From the NCBI GenBank assembly GCA_028571685.1, contig CM053142.1, forward strand, positions 132,610,796-132,674,795: 64,000 nucleotides of DNA. The letters are read 5' to 3'. The notes beneath the pieces are model-generated. The model had not been told where the DNA came from, ran no database searches, and saw only the letters and a list, made by a program, of their open reading frames with translations. How positions within the stretch are numbered: position 1 is the first letter of the stretch; each line of letters opens with the position of its first letter. This document shows positions 1-12,145 of this stretch, one piece after another. A program made the translations under genes and the position numbers. Source of the stretch: Heterohyrax brucei. Its lineage: Eukaryota; Chordata; Mammalia; Hyracoidea; Procaviidae.

Positions 1-710
<710 letters not shown>

Positions 711-802
711 TAACAGATGTGGCAGTGCCCTTCTGAGGTCCTTCTAATCTTGGCCTCTCTAAGCCACTTTCTTCTCTTCTTTGACTCTGTCATTTTATGA
801 AA

Positions 803-1014
803 AGAAAACCAAAAAGTTGTCATCAAGTCAAATCTGACTCATGGCACCTTGTGTGTGTCAGAGTAGAAATGTGCTCCGTAAAACCTTCAGTGGTTGGTTT
901 TTCAGGAGTAGCTTGCCAGGAATTTCTTCCAAGGTGCCTCTCAGTGGATTTGAAACTCCAGCCTTCTGGTTAGCAGCCTAGGGTATTAACCATTTGCACC
1001 GCCCTAGGATTCCT
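803..1014 (-). repeat. AfroSINE, long variant
   Basis: On the - strand it has the tRNA-like head (gctaaccagaagg) and the 3' part ending gagtcagatttgactt. It is longer than the common form because of an extra middle segment, and it is well diverged. Confidence 0.8.
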
Positions 1015-1284
1015 ATCAGTTTTTTGACATAATCACTTGCCATCCATCAGACACCTTTCTTCTTCCATCTTTACTTCCTTCCCAGTCCTATATCTGCTTG
1101 CCTTGATCCCCTCCAAGATTCTCTGTCATCACTGTGTGTTTATGTCTCATTGTCATCTGAAGGTTAAACACTGACTGAATCTCACGTATCTGTGTGCTGA
1201 TTGCCATTATTAATCTCTGATGTGTAAAGCTCTTCTATAAGCTTTTTGATTCAAAAAAAGAGACAGATTTGCATTAATATTTAG

Positions 1285-1475
1285 ACCCGTGGTTCTCAAA
1301 GCATAGTCTCAGAATTAGCAGAGTTGGCATTACCTGAAACTTATTAGAAATGCACATTTTCAGGCCTTATCCTTGGCCTAGTAAATCAGAAACTCACAGG
1401 TGTGACCCAGTCATTTGTCTTTTTAACACACCCTACGTAGTTGCAAGTTTGAGAAACACTAGCTTAGAACACAGG
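1285..1475 (+). mobile_element. MER5A-like hAT-Charlie remnant
   Basis: It starts with gtggttctcaaa and ends with the inverted form tttgagaaacac, with the typical interior (attagaaatgcaca, ccttggcctagtaaatcaga). This is the layout of the MER5A non-autonomous hAT family. Confidence 0.65.
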
Positions 1476-1499
1476 TTTCAGAACTGGGCAGAACTGGGT

Positions 1500-1675
1500 G
1501 GAACTGGGTCTGAATCTTTGATTCTGCCATTACTAGCTGGGTAAGGTTGAGCATGGAACTTAATTTCTCTGACACTTGCTTTTCTATTCTGTAGAGTGGA
1601 AGAGTGACAGTATCTTACTTCAGTAGGGTAGTTTGGACGATCTGAATGAAATAATGTAGGTAAACTGGTTAAAAA
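1500..1675 (+). repeat. MIR-like SINE remnant
   Basis: The run ttactagctgggtaaggttg, followed by a cttaatttctctgac and a gtagagtggaagagtgaca segment, is the degraded core of a mammalian-wide MIR. Confidence 0.5.
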
Positions 1676-1679
1676 CTGA

Positions 1680-1811
1680 CATTGACTAGATTCCAACCCA
1701 TAGCCACTTTGTGGCACGGAGTAGAACTGCCCCATAAAGATTCCAAGGAATGCTTGGTGAATTCAAACTGCTGACCGTTTGGTTAGCAGCCACTATGCCA
1801 CCAGGTTTTCC
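1680..1811 (-). repeat. AfroSINE
   Basis: It shows agtagaactgcccca, a ttggttagcagcc box and the terminal ccaccaggttttcc. The copy is on the - strand and lacks the very 3' tail. Confidence 0.85.
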
Positions 1812-2318
1812 ACAAACTGCTTGGTGAGTGACAAATTTTGAGTACACTACAGATGGTAGACAATAATAATAATAATGATAACAAATATCATTACTATTGA
1901 TTTACTTTATGTACATGGAGAACTCTTGTTTTCCAGGGATTCGAGACTCTATAGGATATTACAGAGGAAGCTGGTGAGCTTTGTCATGGAGTTCTTAAAG
2001 CAAAATTTTCTCTGATAGGCATTAGTTTTGATTTTGATTTAACAAGATGATCAAAGTGTTTATCAGTAATACATGGGAAAAACCAATTGAAATAACAGTG
2101 ATGAATAATAGTGATGAAGATTGTCCAGGAAACAATTGGAGGAGAGGGTTTTTGGCTAAAGACATGACCAAGGATGTGGAAGGTACAGAATACAGGGCCC
2201 AGAGCAGGTGTGGTAGCAAACGTCCGGTGGGGTTGGGCAAACTCCGTTAATTCTAGGACATGTGGCTTGAGGGGTTCTGAACAAAGGCACCTCTAAGGTG
2301 GCTTCTTGTTTTGTGACT

Positions 2319-2376
2319 GTGCGTGTGCGTGTGTGTGTGCGTGTGCGTGTGCGTGTGCATGTGCATGTGCGTGTGG
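2319..2376 (+). repeat. (GT)n/(GTGC)n microsatellite
   Basis: It alternates gtgtgcgtgt and gtgcat units over about 58 bp, as a compound purine-pyrimidine repeat. Confidence 0.9.
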
Positions 2377-2741
2377 GCAGTGCTGTGCTGAGGGTCTTGA
2401 AACATATCGGAGTGAGGTTTACATCAAGTCATTACACGTGGGCCAAGCCAAGTTCCCTACCACAATGTCTCCCCAGTGAAATCTGCATTCCTGCTGCTTT
2501 GGGGTCTACAAAATGATTTGCAGGTAACTCAAGCCAAGCAAAAGGCTGACCCAGAACAATTGTGAATCGACTGTGCTGTTGTTTTGCAGGAGGAGCAATT
2601 TAGAGCAGAAGAATAAAGGCAACATTTGCATTCCCAAGTCCTTATAGGTCAATTCACTAATAATTAGTTGTTGGGTGGTATCTGATTGCCCAAATCATGC
2701 ATCTGGTCCCTGATATGTTTGCATTGCTCTGCTATTCCTAA

Positions 2742-2891
<150 letters not shown>

Positions 2892-2959
2892 TAGAATTTG
2901 TATTTTCAGTGGCATGCTTGAAATATGCTAGCACGCTATTGACAAAAACTGTGATGTTA

Positions 2960-3095
2960 TAGTGATTAAGTGCTGTGACTTCTAATAAAAAGTTTGACAG
3001 TTCAGATCTACCAGGCACTCCTTGGAAACTCTATGGGGCAGTTCTGCTCTGTTTCTAGGGTTGCTATGAGTCAGAATCGACTTGACAGCAATAGT
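2960..3095 (+). repeat. AfroSINE
   Basis: From tagtgattaagtgctgtgac through aaactctatggggcagttct to gagtcagaatcgacttgac, this is the standard form in + orientation. Confidence 0.88.
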
Positions 3096-3158
3096 TACCC
3101 CCCATACTGATGATAATGATAGTAATAAATAGCGGATCTCATTATTTTAGTTTTTACA

Positions 3159-3374
3159 CAGTGGTTCTTAACTAAGGGTGATTTTGTCCCCCAACAGACA
3201 TTTGACAGTATCTGAAGATATTTTGATTGCCTCAACTGAGAGGGGGTTGTTACTGGTATATGATGAGCTGAGGCCAGGGATACTGCTGGACACTCTACAA
3301 CATGTGGGACAAACTCCATGACAAAGAATTGTGCAACCCAGTATGTCAGTAGTGCTGAGGCTGAGATACCCTAG
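3159..3374 (-). mobile_element. MER20/MER5A-like hAT-Charlie element
   Basis: It opens with cagtggttcttaacta and holds acatttgacagtatctgaag, the caaagaattgtgcaaccca segment and a closing gctgagataccctag. This is the structure of a short mammalian hAT non-autonomous element. The related copy at 49566-49760 lies in the opposite orientation. Confidence 0.7.
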
Positions 3375-3379
3375 TTCCA

Positions 3380-3540
3380 TATTCTGTTCTAGGCACTGGG
3401 CTAGATAATTTATATATAGCATCATTTTAGTCTTTTCATCTATAGGAAGTGAGTATCAAGAAGCTAAATCTCTCATCCATGATCACGCAGTTTGTAATGT
3501 GGGAGGCGGGATTATAACCTTGTTTTCTCTGACCTCAAAG
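3380..3540 (+). repeat. MIR/L2-type ancient repeat
   Basis: It contains ttctaggcactgggctagat, then a downstream atgatcacgcagtttgtaat and gacctcaaagcctatg. These are typical of ancient mammalian SINE/LINE2 consensus sequence. Confidence 0.5.
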
Positions 3541-4212
3541 CCTATGGGGCACCACCCAGGGTGGAGAAGGTGACAAGAAAGCCATTTCTGTATCTAGCAG
3601 TGATTGGTAACCCTGGGGGCATTGGCCACAGCTGTGGACATGAGTCTTGGCAGCCACGAAAACCTGAAGCTGTTGGCAGCTGCAGCTGCAGCTGTGTGAG
3701 GTCAGGCTAGCCCCTGCTGAGAATGCCAGGGGCATGAGGTAACGGGTAACCACATGATCTGACAGCCCTGGGAGGGGCCGTGTTGTCATGGTCTTTGAAA
3801 TGAGATGGAGAGAACATGCAAACTCCAACAGGGAAAATTGTTCGTTATGGGTATGCACAGGTATGTGAGAAAATCTGCCTACTTGGGGAAATAGAATCTT
3901 TCTTTGCTTGCCTCAAGCTACTCTGAAACAAAGGGCTCTCAGTGTAATGCTTTTAGTCTATTAATAATAATATACCACCTATTAGTGGAAAACCTTAAAT
4001 TGCATCTTGAAGTTTTAATGGAGGTGAAGTAATGACAGAGATGAAGTAAAACGTATGTGTACAGATGTCTCAGAGAGGAATCGGGCTACGTATTTGGGGA
4101 TACGTGCCCTAGACTGTCTTGTCTTGTGGGGGCCTTGATATAACCTGTTGCAGATGAGTTTCCTCTGGGGTGAGAGGAGGTGGAGTTCTCTCCTTTGGTC
4201 TTTAAATCCCAG

Positions 4213-4377
4213 CCAAAACCAAATGCACTGCCATTGAGTCAGTTCTGACTCAGAGCGAGACTATATAACAGAGTTAGAACTGTTCCATAGAGTTTCCAAG
4301 GAGCACCTCAATGTTTCAAACTGCCAGCTTTTTGGTTGACAGATATAGCACTTAACCACTATGCTACCAGGGTTTCC
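4213..4377 (-). repeat. AfroSINE
   Basis: It is complete on the - strand, from ccaaaaccaaatgcactgcc to accagggtttccc, with mild divergence. Confidence 0.9.
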
Positions 4378-5094
4378 CTTTGGTAATAAGCTAATTGCAA
4401 AGCTGCCCATTCCATCCCTTCACAGGGTTCAGGGTCATCTGAGACATCTCACCGAAAGTAATCTGATATTGCTTTGTTTCACTAACACCTTTGATTTAAA
4501 CTTAAAATCTGGAAACCCGGGCTGCTTGTTGATTTCCAATTATAATAGGAAGGAACAAAAGGGAGATAGTGCCTTTCTTTTGAAAATTAACATAGATGAG
4601 ATATCACAAAAATCCTTCCCTGAGCTGTGTAGTTCATACCTGAATTAGATAGTGTGCTTAGTCAACTGCATACTTGGAATAGCTTACCTAGTGTCAAGGT
4701 TTGTCCATTTGCTGCTGGTGGCCCTTGAAAAGGCAAACTGTGGCTGTTGTGTAGTCATACAACAATACTAAAGTGAGTCCTGCTGCCTGCATTCTGTTCA
4801 CCAACACTCTTTATTAACTGGCATCTCCTCATTTCCAGGGCACACTGATAATTTATCTTATGATGATGACTTAGAAGGGCTGAAAGAGTCTGCAATTCAT
4901 ACTCTGTATGAATATTAAACAAATTATAGTTAGTATAGGTCTGATGTCATTTTATTTACTGAATTACTAAATTAAAAAAGAAATTTAGTGGGTGTTTCTC
5001 TAGACATAATTTTTGATTAAGATACTGTCCCATTTTACAAGTGTACTGAGTAATACGTAGTTTGTTCTAATGCCATTGAGAATAATAATAGGGG

Positions 5095-5490
5095 AGGGCT
5101 TTCCCTCTGTTGGCTCAGGGGGAAAGTCACTGTGTTATATCAGGCTTTGGTTGGGGAGCAGCTTGGCTCAGGAACTTCAGGTCTGAAGGATGCACTGTAC
5201 TCCCAGTGCTGCTTTCTTGATGGTGTGCGGTTCCCAGTTCTCTGCTTTCTTCCCTTCCCTTCATCTTTTGTAGTATGAAAGGATAAAGGGTAGTGCAAGC
5301 CATACTCCAGGGAAACTCCCTTTACAGTGGACCAGGGAAGTGATCTTATGAAGGGATTTATGGTCCTACCCTAGTCCTGTAACATACAGCACAGGAAAAT
5401 GACAAAATGGAGGACAATCATAAAATATCAGGAATCATGGCCCAGCCACATGGCTGCACACATTTTGATGGGGCACATATTTCAACCCAT
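5095..5490 (+). repeat. Unnamed interspersed repeat R1, copy 1
   Basis: It matches 18080-18570 and 63000-63525 over several hundred bases. Shared landmarks are agtgctgctttcttgatggt, gcaagccatactccagggaa and caaaatggaggacaatcata. I see no coding potential. The family resembles a class of mammalian repeats with a near-end box like tcaacccat, but I cannot assign it to an LTR, LINE tail or DNA element. Confidence 0.75.
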
Positions 5491-5513
5491 AACATCAGGA
5501 GTGCAGGTGTAAA

Positions 5514-5700
5514 GAAGTACTTCTCAAACTTTATTGTAAATCAGAATCCCTTGAAGAGCTTGTTAAAGCACAAATATCTAGGTCCAACCCACATTTTTTT
5601 TTTTAATTCAGTAAGTCTGGGATGCCCCCAAATTGCATTTCCAGCAAGCTTCCAGTAATGCTACTACTGCAGTTGGCCTGTGGACTACACTTTAAGTCAT
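5514..5700 (+). mobile_element. MER5A-like hAT-Charlie remnant
   Basis: The features are acttctcaaactttattgta, atcagaatcccttgaagagc and the later ttcagtaagtctggg. They fit the first two-thirds of MER5A; a T-rich stretch lies within it. Confidence 0.55.
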
Positions 5701-5983
5701 GTTGGCAGAGAGCATTTCTAGCCTCATTTTCTGTAGTCCTTTCAGAATGGTGCAAAAATGGATTTCCTATGAGCTGCCTTCCTCAGTTCAAGCTCTGCTA
5801 TTGTGCTTTGAGCTGCTGCATTAGAAGTCCAGAGAACAGCAAAGCAAATACATTCTGGTTTTCTAGTCCAAGCTTCAACAGTCAGCCCCCAAATTTACTG
5901 CTAATGCTGTTTCCTCTTCCAGGCACCTGCAGGGGGCACTGTTTGCATTATATCGTTTGTGAATGCTGCTGCAAGCAGAGCTG

Positions 5984-6141
5984 ATTACAACGCACAGTGA
6001 CCTCATGTCACAGAGTAGAACTGCCTCACAGAGTTTTCTAGGCTGTAATCTTTAAGGGAGTGGGTCACCAGGTCTTTCTCCTGGCCCTGCAACCTTTTGG
6101 TTAGCTACTGAGTAGTTAACCTTTTTGCCACCAGGGCCCCT
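5984..6141 (-). repeat. AfroSINE, variant with extra middle box
   Basis: It carries ggctgtaatctttaaggga and ccaggtctttctcctg between the 3' part and the tRNA-like head, on the - strand. The 3' end is partly lost. Confidence 0.8.
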
Positions 6142-6584
6142 TTGTGACTGGAGTCACCTGGAATGACACAACTTTGAAGCCCAGTCTCACATGTATATTA
6201 AAGAAAAAGGAAATAGTAGACGGGTTACTGAGGACAACAGACTAAGCAATTATAGGTTCAACCCTAATAGAGTGTTGAGGATGAGTTTGGGACTATTGTT
6301 TTATTTCCTTACACGTATAAGAAACTCTCTGAAGTTTTTGCAAAGTGCAGTCTGGTGAGATGGGTGAAGAAGACTGTTACCAGTGGTGCTTAGAGGAGGA
6401 AGCTGGCACAGAAAGGTTAAATGACTGCCTTAGGCCAATTTGTGTCATAACTTGGGCTAGAATGTTCAGGTTTTCCCTAATCACATGCAGCTATGAGACA
6501 AATAATGAAAATATTTTAGAAATTTTAAGTAATTCACTTTAGTGTTTTGGTATAAGCCAGCAACTACAGGGCTACATATGAATG

Positions 6585-6795
6585 CTGTTGTTAGGTGCCA
6601 TCAAGTAGATTTTGACTTGTTAGGTGCTGTCAGGTAGATTTCGACTCCCTATGGCCCCATGTGACACAGTAGAATTGTCCCATAGAGTTTTCTTGGTTGT
6701 AATCTTTGTGGGAACAGACCACTTGGTCTGGCTGCTGTGGAGCTGCTGAACAATTTTGGTTAACAGTTGAGTGTTTCTTTGTGCCCTCAACTTCA
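6585..6795 (-). repeat. AfroSINE variant with duplicated 3' tail
   Basis: Two similar tails follow each other: taggtgccatcaagtagatt and taggtgctgtcaggtagatt, about 28 bp apart. Then come the common body (ggttgtaatctttgtgggaa) and the head. The tail repeat is the form shared with RTE elements. Confidence 0.75.
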
Positions 6796-6831
6796 TAATT
6801 CCGAAAGCAGTACATTACAGTTTGCTTTAGG

Positions 6832-6882
6832 GTCGCCATGAGTCGGATCCAACTCGACGGCACTTGGCTGGCTGGCTTGACA
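6832..6882 (+). repeat. AfroSINE 3' end fragment
   Basis: The sequence gggtcgccatgagtcggatc and caactcgacggcacttggc is a near-consensus tail in + orientation, lacking the head. Confidence 0.8.
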
Positions 6883-7747
6883 TAATTCAGATTGTGGATC
6901 CCAGAAAAGGGTAGTAAGTTGACAGATCTTACCATAACGTTTCCTCTTATCGATGAGAATTCTTTCAGTGGGCTGTGTGCTTGGAACATTGTAGATCTGT
7001 GGCCCTTTGCAAAATTGGTTTGAATATAGTTTAGGGACTGAGTTTTCACCTAATATAAACCAAGTAAGATTGTTGTAATTATTCCAAAAAACTGAATCTA
7101 CTTACGTCAGCTATTCTAGTATCAAGTTACAAACATGGTAATAATTATCTCAGATCTCATTAAGGAAAAAAATCCATCACTGTCATATTTTATTTCTTTG
7201 AAATGGCTCATTATGTTCAGAGCAGAGCAAAATACATCAACATTTTGTATGTCATACCTTTGGATTTAGTTGATTGCTCACTCTAAAAGGTTTTGAGTCA
7301 AAGCCAATTTGCCATTTATGTCTGGGGTGGGGGGATGTCTAGGGACTTTGCAGAAAAGTCCTTTGTTCAGGTGAATTCACACAAAATAATGTTCAAATTT
7401 GTTACTTCACATTCTCTCACTGCTTTGGTCTACCAGATGTCAATGGGTGAGTGTTCAGGGTTCAGACAGATTGGAAGTTGAAAACATCTAAAAGTTCTTA
7501 AATGAACCCAGACTAAGAACTACACTTTATGACTTTTTAAATTATGTCTTAAATTAGTAACACATGCGTATGGTAAAAACACACACAATAACAAAAGGTA
7601 GTTAGTAAATGGTGAATCTTCCATCTAGTTTTTCCATCTGCATGTCCCCATCCTTGAAGAAACCTTTGTTGTAGGTTTCTTGAGCCTTCTTTCACAGTTG
7701 TTTATGCAGACTCAGGTGGTCAGATTGCAGGGTCTCATATGCATAGC

Positions 7748-7896
7748 TTAAACCCCATTGCCACTGAGTTGATTCCCATTCATAGTGCCCCAGTAGTAGA
7801 GTACAGATGCTCCATATAAGGAGCAGCTGGTGGATTTGAGCTGCTGACTTTTTGGTTAGCAGCCTGAACTATTAACCACTGTGCCACCAGCACTCC
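7748..7896 (-). repeat. AfroSINE
   Basis: It runs from aaaccccattgccactgagt to ctgtgccaccagcactcc on the - strand, with the ttggttagcagcc box intact. Confidence 0.87.
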
Positions 7897-8339
7897 TATG
7901 TATCGTAGAGAAAAGCAAAAAGTGAAGTTGTTGCCCTAGTGCTGATTTTGTAGATTATCAGAATTCCTACAGTTCATCTGAATGCGTGATAACCTGTCTC
8001 AAACACACAAAAATCATATTTAGAGGAATATGTCATAATTTACAAAACAAATTAATTTCATTGCAAGGAATCTGGGGAATCTCTAAAGAGATCACAACAT
8101 AAGGATACTTGCGAATATATTCAGCTGCTATAAGGAAGAGGGGAATGAGAAAAGAGGGGTGTGACTGAAAATTCTTTGGTAAGGAGTTTTATGTGAGAGT
8201 AAAATCTCTGGACCTTTGCCTAGATTTAGACCCTTGGTTTTACTTGGATTTTCTTTGAAGACCATGTTTGGCCACAGCTATTTCTAAGCAAAACCACAAA
8301 ATGAACAAAGTTAGGATCCTGATTTAATAATCAGGGGAA

Positions 8340-8500
8340 GCATAATTTCATCTCTAGCACTTACCAGCTTGGTAGCCTTTGAGTCAGTTTATTTAGCCCT
8401 TCTGAGCCTCACTATCAGTAAAATCAGTCTAATAGTGCAGGGCTCGGGATTGGGGTGTGTGTAAGTGCCTGACCAGTGTAGCTGTTACTGTTACTCAGCA
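8340..8500 (+). repeat. MIR remnant
   Basis: The order cttaccagcttggtagcc, gagtcagtttatttagccc, tctgagcctcactatcagta is the MIR core in + orientation. Confidence 0.55.
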
Positions 8501-8941
8501 CCATCTGTCTTTAGGGAATAGATGACTTGCAGTAAATACATTTGTCTTGTCATTTGCTTAATAACTATAAAATCGTAAAGATGAAAGTTCTGAAATCATA
8601 AAATGGCTAGCTAAATGCAAGGTAATCTTATTTACCCAAGATTTACTAGATTTATAATGTTGTCTGATGTAATATTCTTATTTTAAATTATTATTCTTTA
8701 AAAGATAGTGGTTTTGAGTTGTCTTCTTCTTCCTTATCATTGATCCAGTGTAGCTGACCATATTCTTACTTCCAGATATGTGCAGTAGAGATTGGGTGCT
8801 CCAAGCCATGGCATTCAGAGCGCCTGCTAGTGGGGAGGCAGGGAAATTGTGTGAGCCTCTCCGGCTCTCCTGAGACCACAGGGCTGCTCAGATGTGTCAC
8901 AACATTCCAATGTATGATTCTCATGGGAAAGACTTAGCTAA

Positions 8942-9268
<327 letters not shown>

Positions 9269-9809
9269 TAGTCAGCTGCGCTGGCTCCTCTGGTCTGTAA
9301 CGCACCTGCTGGGGCATCTTAACATGTCACCTGTTGGTGTGAGATGAACACACCGTTTTAAAAATTGTGATTGTTTAATGATTTAGGCATCTCTGCTGCA
9401 ATTGTAAAGCAGTTGCTGCCCCAAAGGATGGGTTTACCTGACAGCAGTTGTGGGCAATGACAGCATGTCATTGACTCCACAAGCAGGAAGTCTCTGAGTT
9501 ATTTTCCACAGGCCATAGCCTTTCCTTCCACGCTTTGTCAACTGCCAGAGCTGGCATTTCCTTTCTAGCTACCGAAATGGACTCTCCCTGTTCATTTTCT
9601 GAGCAGTGTCCGAGGCCAGTTCCTGTTCGTATGTCTTCTGGGCTTTCTATCCTCCTCCTCACAGAGTCCCTGGCACTAGCTCTGCCAGACACATTCTCTC
9701 TATCCATCTTTCTCCAATGAACAGTTCAAGAAACTCAGCTTCCTGAGCTTTTAGTAGGCCAATCTCATTACCCAAGGACCCAGATGAAGACCTGTTTCCT
9801 TTGTAGAGA

Positions 9810-9990
9810 GGCAGTGTACCCTGGTGATGGGAACTTGGCCGAAGAATCAGTGACTGTTCCACCACTTTGGGCTCTTGCCGCATTGTGACCCTGGGTAAAA
9901 ATGCTTAACTTCATCCAAACTCAGTGCCTTCATCTATAAAATGACAACAGTCCCTGCCTGCCTGACTGCACTGAGTCTTTGTTTTCCTAA
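9810..9990 (+). repeat. MIR remnant
   Basis: The landmarks are gcagtgtaccctggtgatgg, ttgtgaccctgggtaaaa, tgccttcatctataaaatga, in MIR order. Confidence 0.55.
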
Positions 9991-10724
9991 CCAGTTAAGT
10001 GCAGATAGTCTTGGAAAGTTACAATTGCTATGTAGCCCTAAGAGACTGAGGTTAAGATTCCAGTCCTTTTGCCAGGCCACTCCTGGTGGCAGCTCTTCCT
10101 CCGTTAAGTCCTGTTTTCCTGTTTGTTGCCATTTCACCTCCCACCTTTTCACTCACTACTTCTCCCTCCCTCAAGCATTTTTGAGGTTGCAGCTGAATTG
10201 TGCTTTTACAACCTCTTTTCTTCTCCTTTTTCTTTTTTAATGTAATCTGTTACTCATTGGCTCTTTATCCAGACTTCATGTCTTTCTCAGTGCAAATCTG
10301 TACTAGCTTTTCTAAACCTGCCAAGGACTGTCCCCCTTTGCTGCGAGGATGCCAGTGAAAGGTTGTAATTATAGACTTTGATACAGACAGGAAGCTGCAG
10401 TTCAAGTTAGAAGCTGTGACCTACTAGTAGAATGGGAACTTTAAGGGCTACAGAGTTCTCACACTCATTTCTAGATGTCAGCCCTAGATAGTGTGGCTTT
10501 GACTTTCAGAGGCCGATAAACCACTTGCATCTCAGATCACACTAACTCAAACTTATCCTTGCAATTATCTATGCAACTCCCTACCAATGTAAGTGAAATA
10601 TGACAACTGAAAGAAATCCTCTTTTCTGCTACAACGAGTTTTACTGCCCAACTTCATTTACCAGCCATCTTTAAGTCTTATTCCTTGGTTTGAAGGAATT
10701 ATGTTTACTTAAAGTACTAAGGGA

Positions 10725-11165
10725 CCCTGTTGTTGTTGGCTGCCATCGAGTTGGTTTTGACTCATAGCGACTTTCTGCACCACAGAGCAAAAGCACTGCC
10801 TGGTCCTGAGTCATCCTGACAGTCATTGCTAAGCTTGAGTCCACTGATGTAGCCACTGTGTCAGTCCATCTTGTTGAGGGTCTTCCTCTCTTTTGCTGCT
10901 TTTCTACTTTGCCAAGCATGCTGTCCTTCTCCAGGAACTGATCCCTCCTGATGACATATCTAGAGTACGTGAGATGAAGTTTCATCATCCTAGCTTCTAA
11001 GGAGTATTCTGTCTCTACCTACCTCTTCCAAGACTGATTTGTTCATTTTTCTGGCAGTTTGTTGTATAGCCAGTATTCTTCTCTTACACTGTAATTCAAA
11101 GGCGTCAATTCTTCTTTGGTCTTCCTTCTGCGTTGTCCAGGTTTTGCATGCATATGAGGGAATTT
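10725..11165 (-). mobile_element. RTE (BovB-like) LINE, 3' segment
   Basis: From the right-hand side it reads toward a 3' tail at 10725 (tgttgttggctgccatcgag on +). It shares tcttgttgagggtcttcctc and tttgcatgcatatgaggg with the long copies at 43829-45660 and 52451-53725. It covers the last part of the reverse transcriptase region and the 3' untranslated tail. It ends at 11165, where mariner sequence begins. Confidence 0.85.
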
Positions 11166-11482
11166 AAAATACAAAGACTTCCAGTTAAGTTTGCGAACTC
11201 ATCCTAGAAAAAGTGCTATGTGCCTTATTGCTGAATATCACTGTAGTCACTTCGAAGTACTCCGCTTGGGACACGGTGCACCCACACCAGTGCCTAGTCC
11301 ATCCTTCAGAGCAATTTTGGAACTCCTTTTCTGGAATGACATTCAGAGCTGTTGTCATGTTATCCTTGATGTCCTGAGTGTCATCAAGATGTTTTCCTTT
11401 CAATATTTCCTTTATCTTTGGGTAAAGAAAAAAGCCACTGGGGGCCACATCAGTTGAGTAGGGAGGATGTTCTACTCTGCAT
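11166..11482 (-). mobile_element. Mariner-family transposase 3' fragment
   Basis: The - strand encodes HPPYSTDVAPSGFFLYPKIK, GKHLDDTQDIKD and EFQNCSEGWTRHW, the C-terminal end of a mariner transposase; the third catalytic acidic position lies in the DVAPSGFF box. The terminal repeat with aagtttgcgaactcatcct is at 11185-11205. Only the 3' third of the element is here, unlike the two palindromic copies. Frame breaks make it inactive. Confidence 0.85.
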
Positions 11483-11684
11483 ATGTGCGGTCCCCATGCC
11501 ACTGAACTGACTCGATGGCAACCATGGCATCATGGACTTGACACTATGGACTCAGACACTAGTCTTCTGATGCATGTCAAGGTTCTCTTTATTCCATCAT
11601 ATGGTTGTGAGCAGGGAGAGAATATAGGCATTTCAGATTTAGAGCCTGGAATGAGGCTATGTTTCACCTACATAGAGAAGGTTC

Positions 11685-11865
11685 TTAGAAAATGTTTGAG
11701 GAGTTCTAAGGGTTTCATTTTACTTGGACCCACAGTCACTGTTCATGGAAGCAGAAGTTAAGAAATCAACTGCTTATTATAGTGGACAAATCTGATGCAA
11801 AAGACCTTTTTAAGATGTTAAAGAGCAAATATGTCATTTGAGGACCAAGGTAACTCTGATCCAAC
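11685..11865 (+). mobile_element. RTE LINE, inverted internal segment
   Basis: In + orientation it holds gggtttcattttacttggac, gaagcagaagttaagaaatc and aagacctttttaagatgtta. This is reverse transcriptase sequence lying just upstream, in element order, of the segment at 10725-11165. The two segments face opposite ways. See the finding on inverted insertions. Confidence 0.75.
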
Positions 11866-11999
11866 CTGGTTGTCACTAACCTAGTAATTTTGTCCCAGAG
11901 ACACTGTGCCTCTCTGTTCTCACCTCTAAACAGAGAATGCTCATAGTCACCTTACCTGTGTTACTGTTTTCTTCTTAAAACAGATCGTGCTACTCTCAC

Positions 12000-12145
12000 A
12001 ACTGGAGTCCCACAGATCAGCATGCCTCCTCTGATGGACAGTTCTCGAGTTAACGATTTAGAAACCTTGGGGATGATGCAGTGTGACTGTGACTGTCATT
12101 TACATTTCATGGTCAACACTTTCCAAAACTGCTGTTGGCAAGATA
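12000..12145 (+). repeat. Direct repeat R2, copy 1
   Basis: It resembles 13388-13519: actggagtcccaca, gttctcgagttaacgattta, gaaaccttgg, ctttccaaaactgc. Spacing between copies is about 1.39 kb. I do not recognise the family. Confidence 0.7.

Noticed and set aside
3535..3858. 107-codon open stretch on -
   Set aside because: There is no recognisable domain, no splice context and no partner exons; an open stretch of this size is expected by chance.
6630..7049. 139-codon open stretch on -
   Set aside because: It runs through an AfroSINE, and the translated SINE accounts for much of it.
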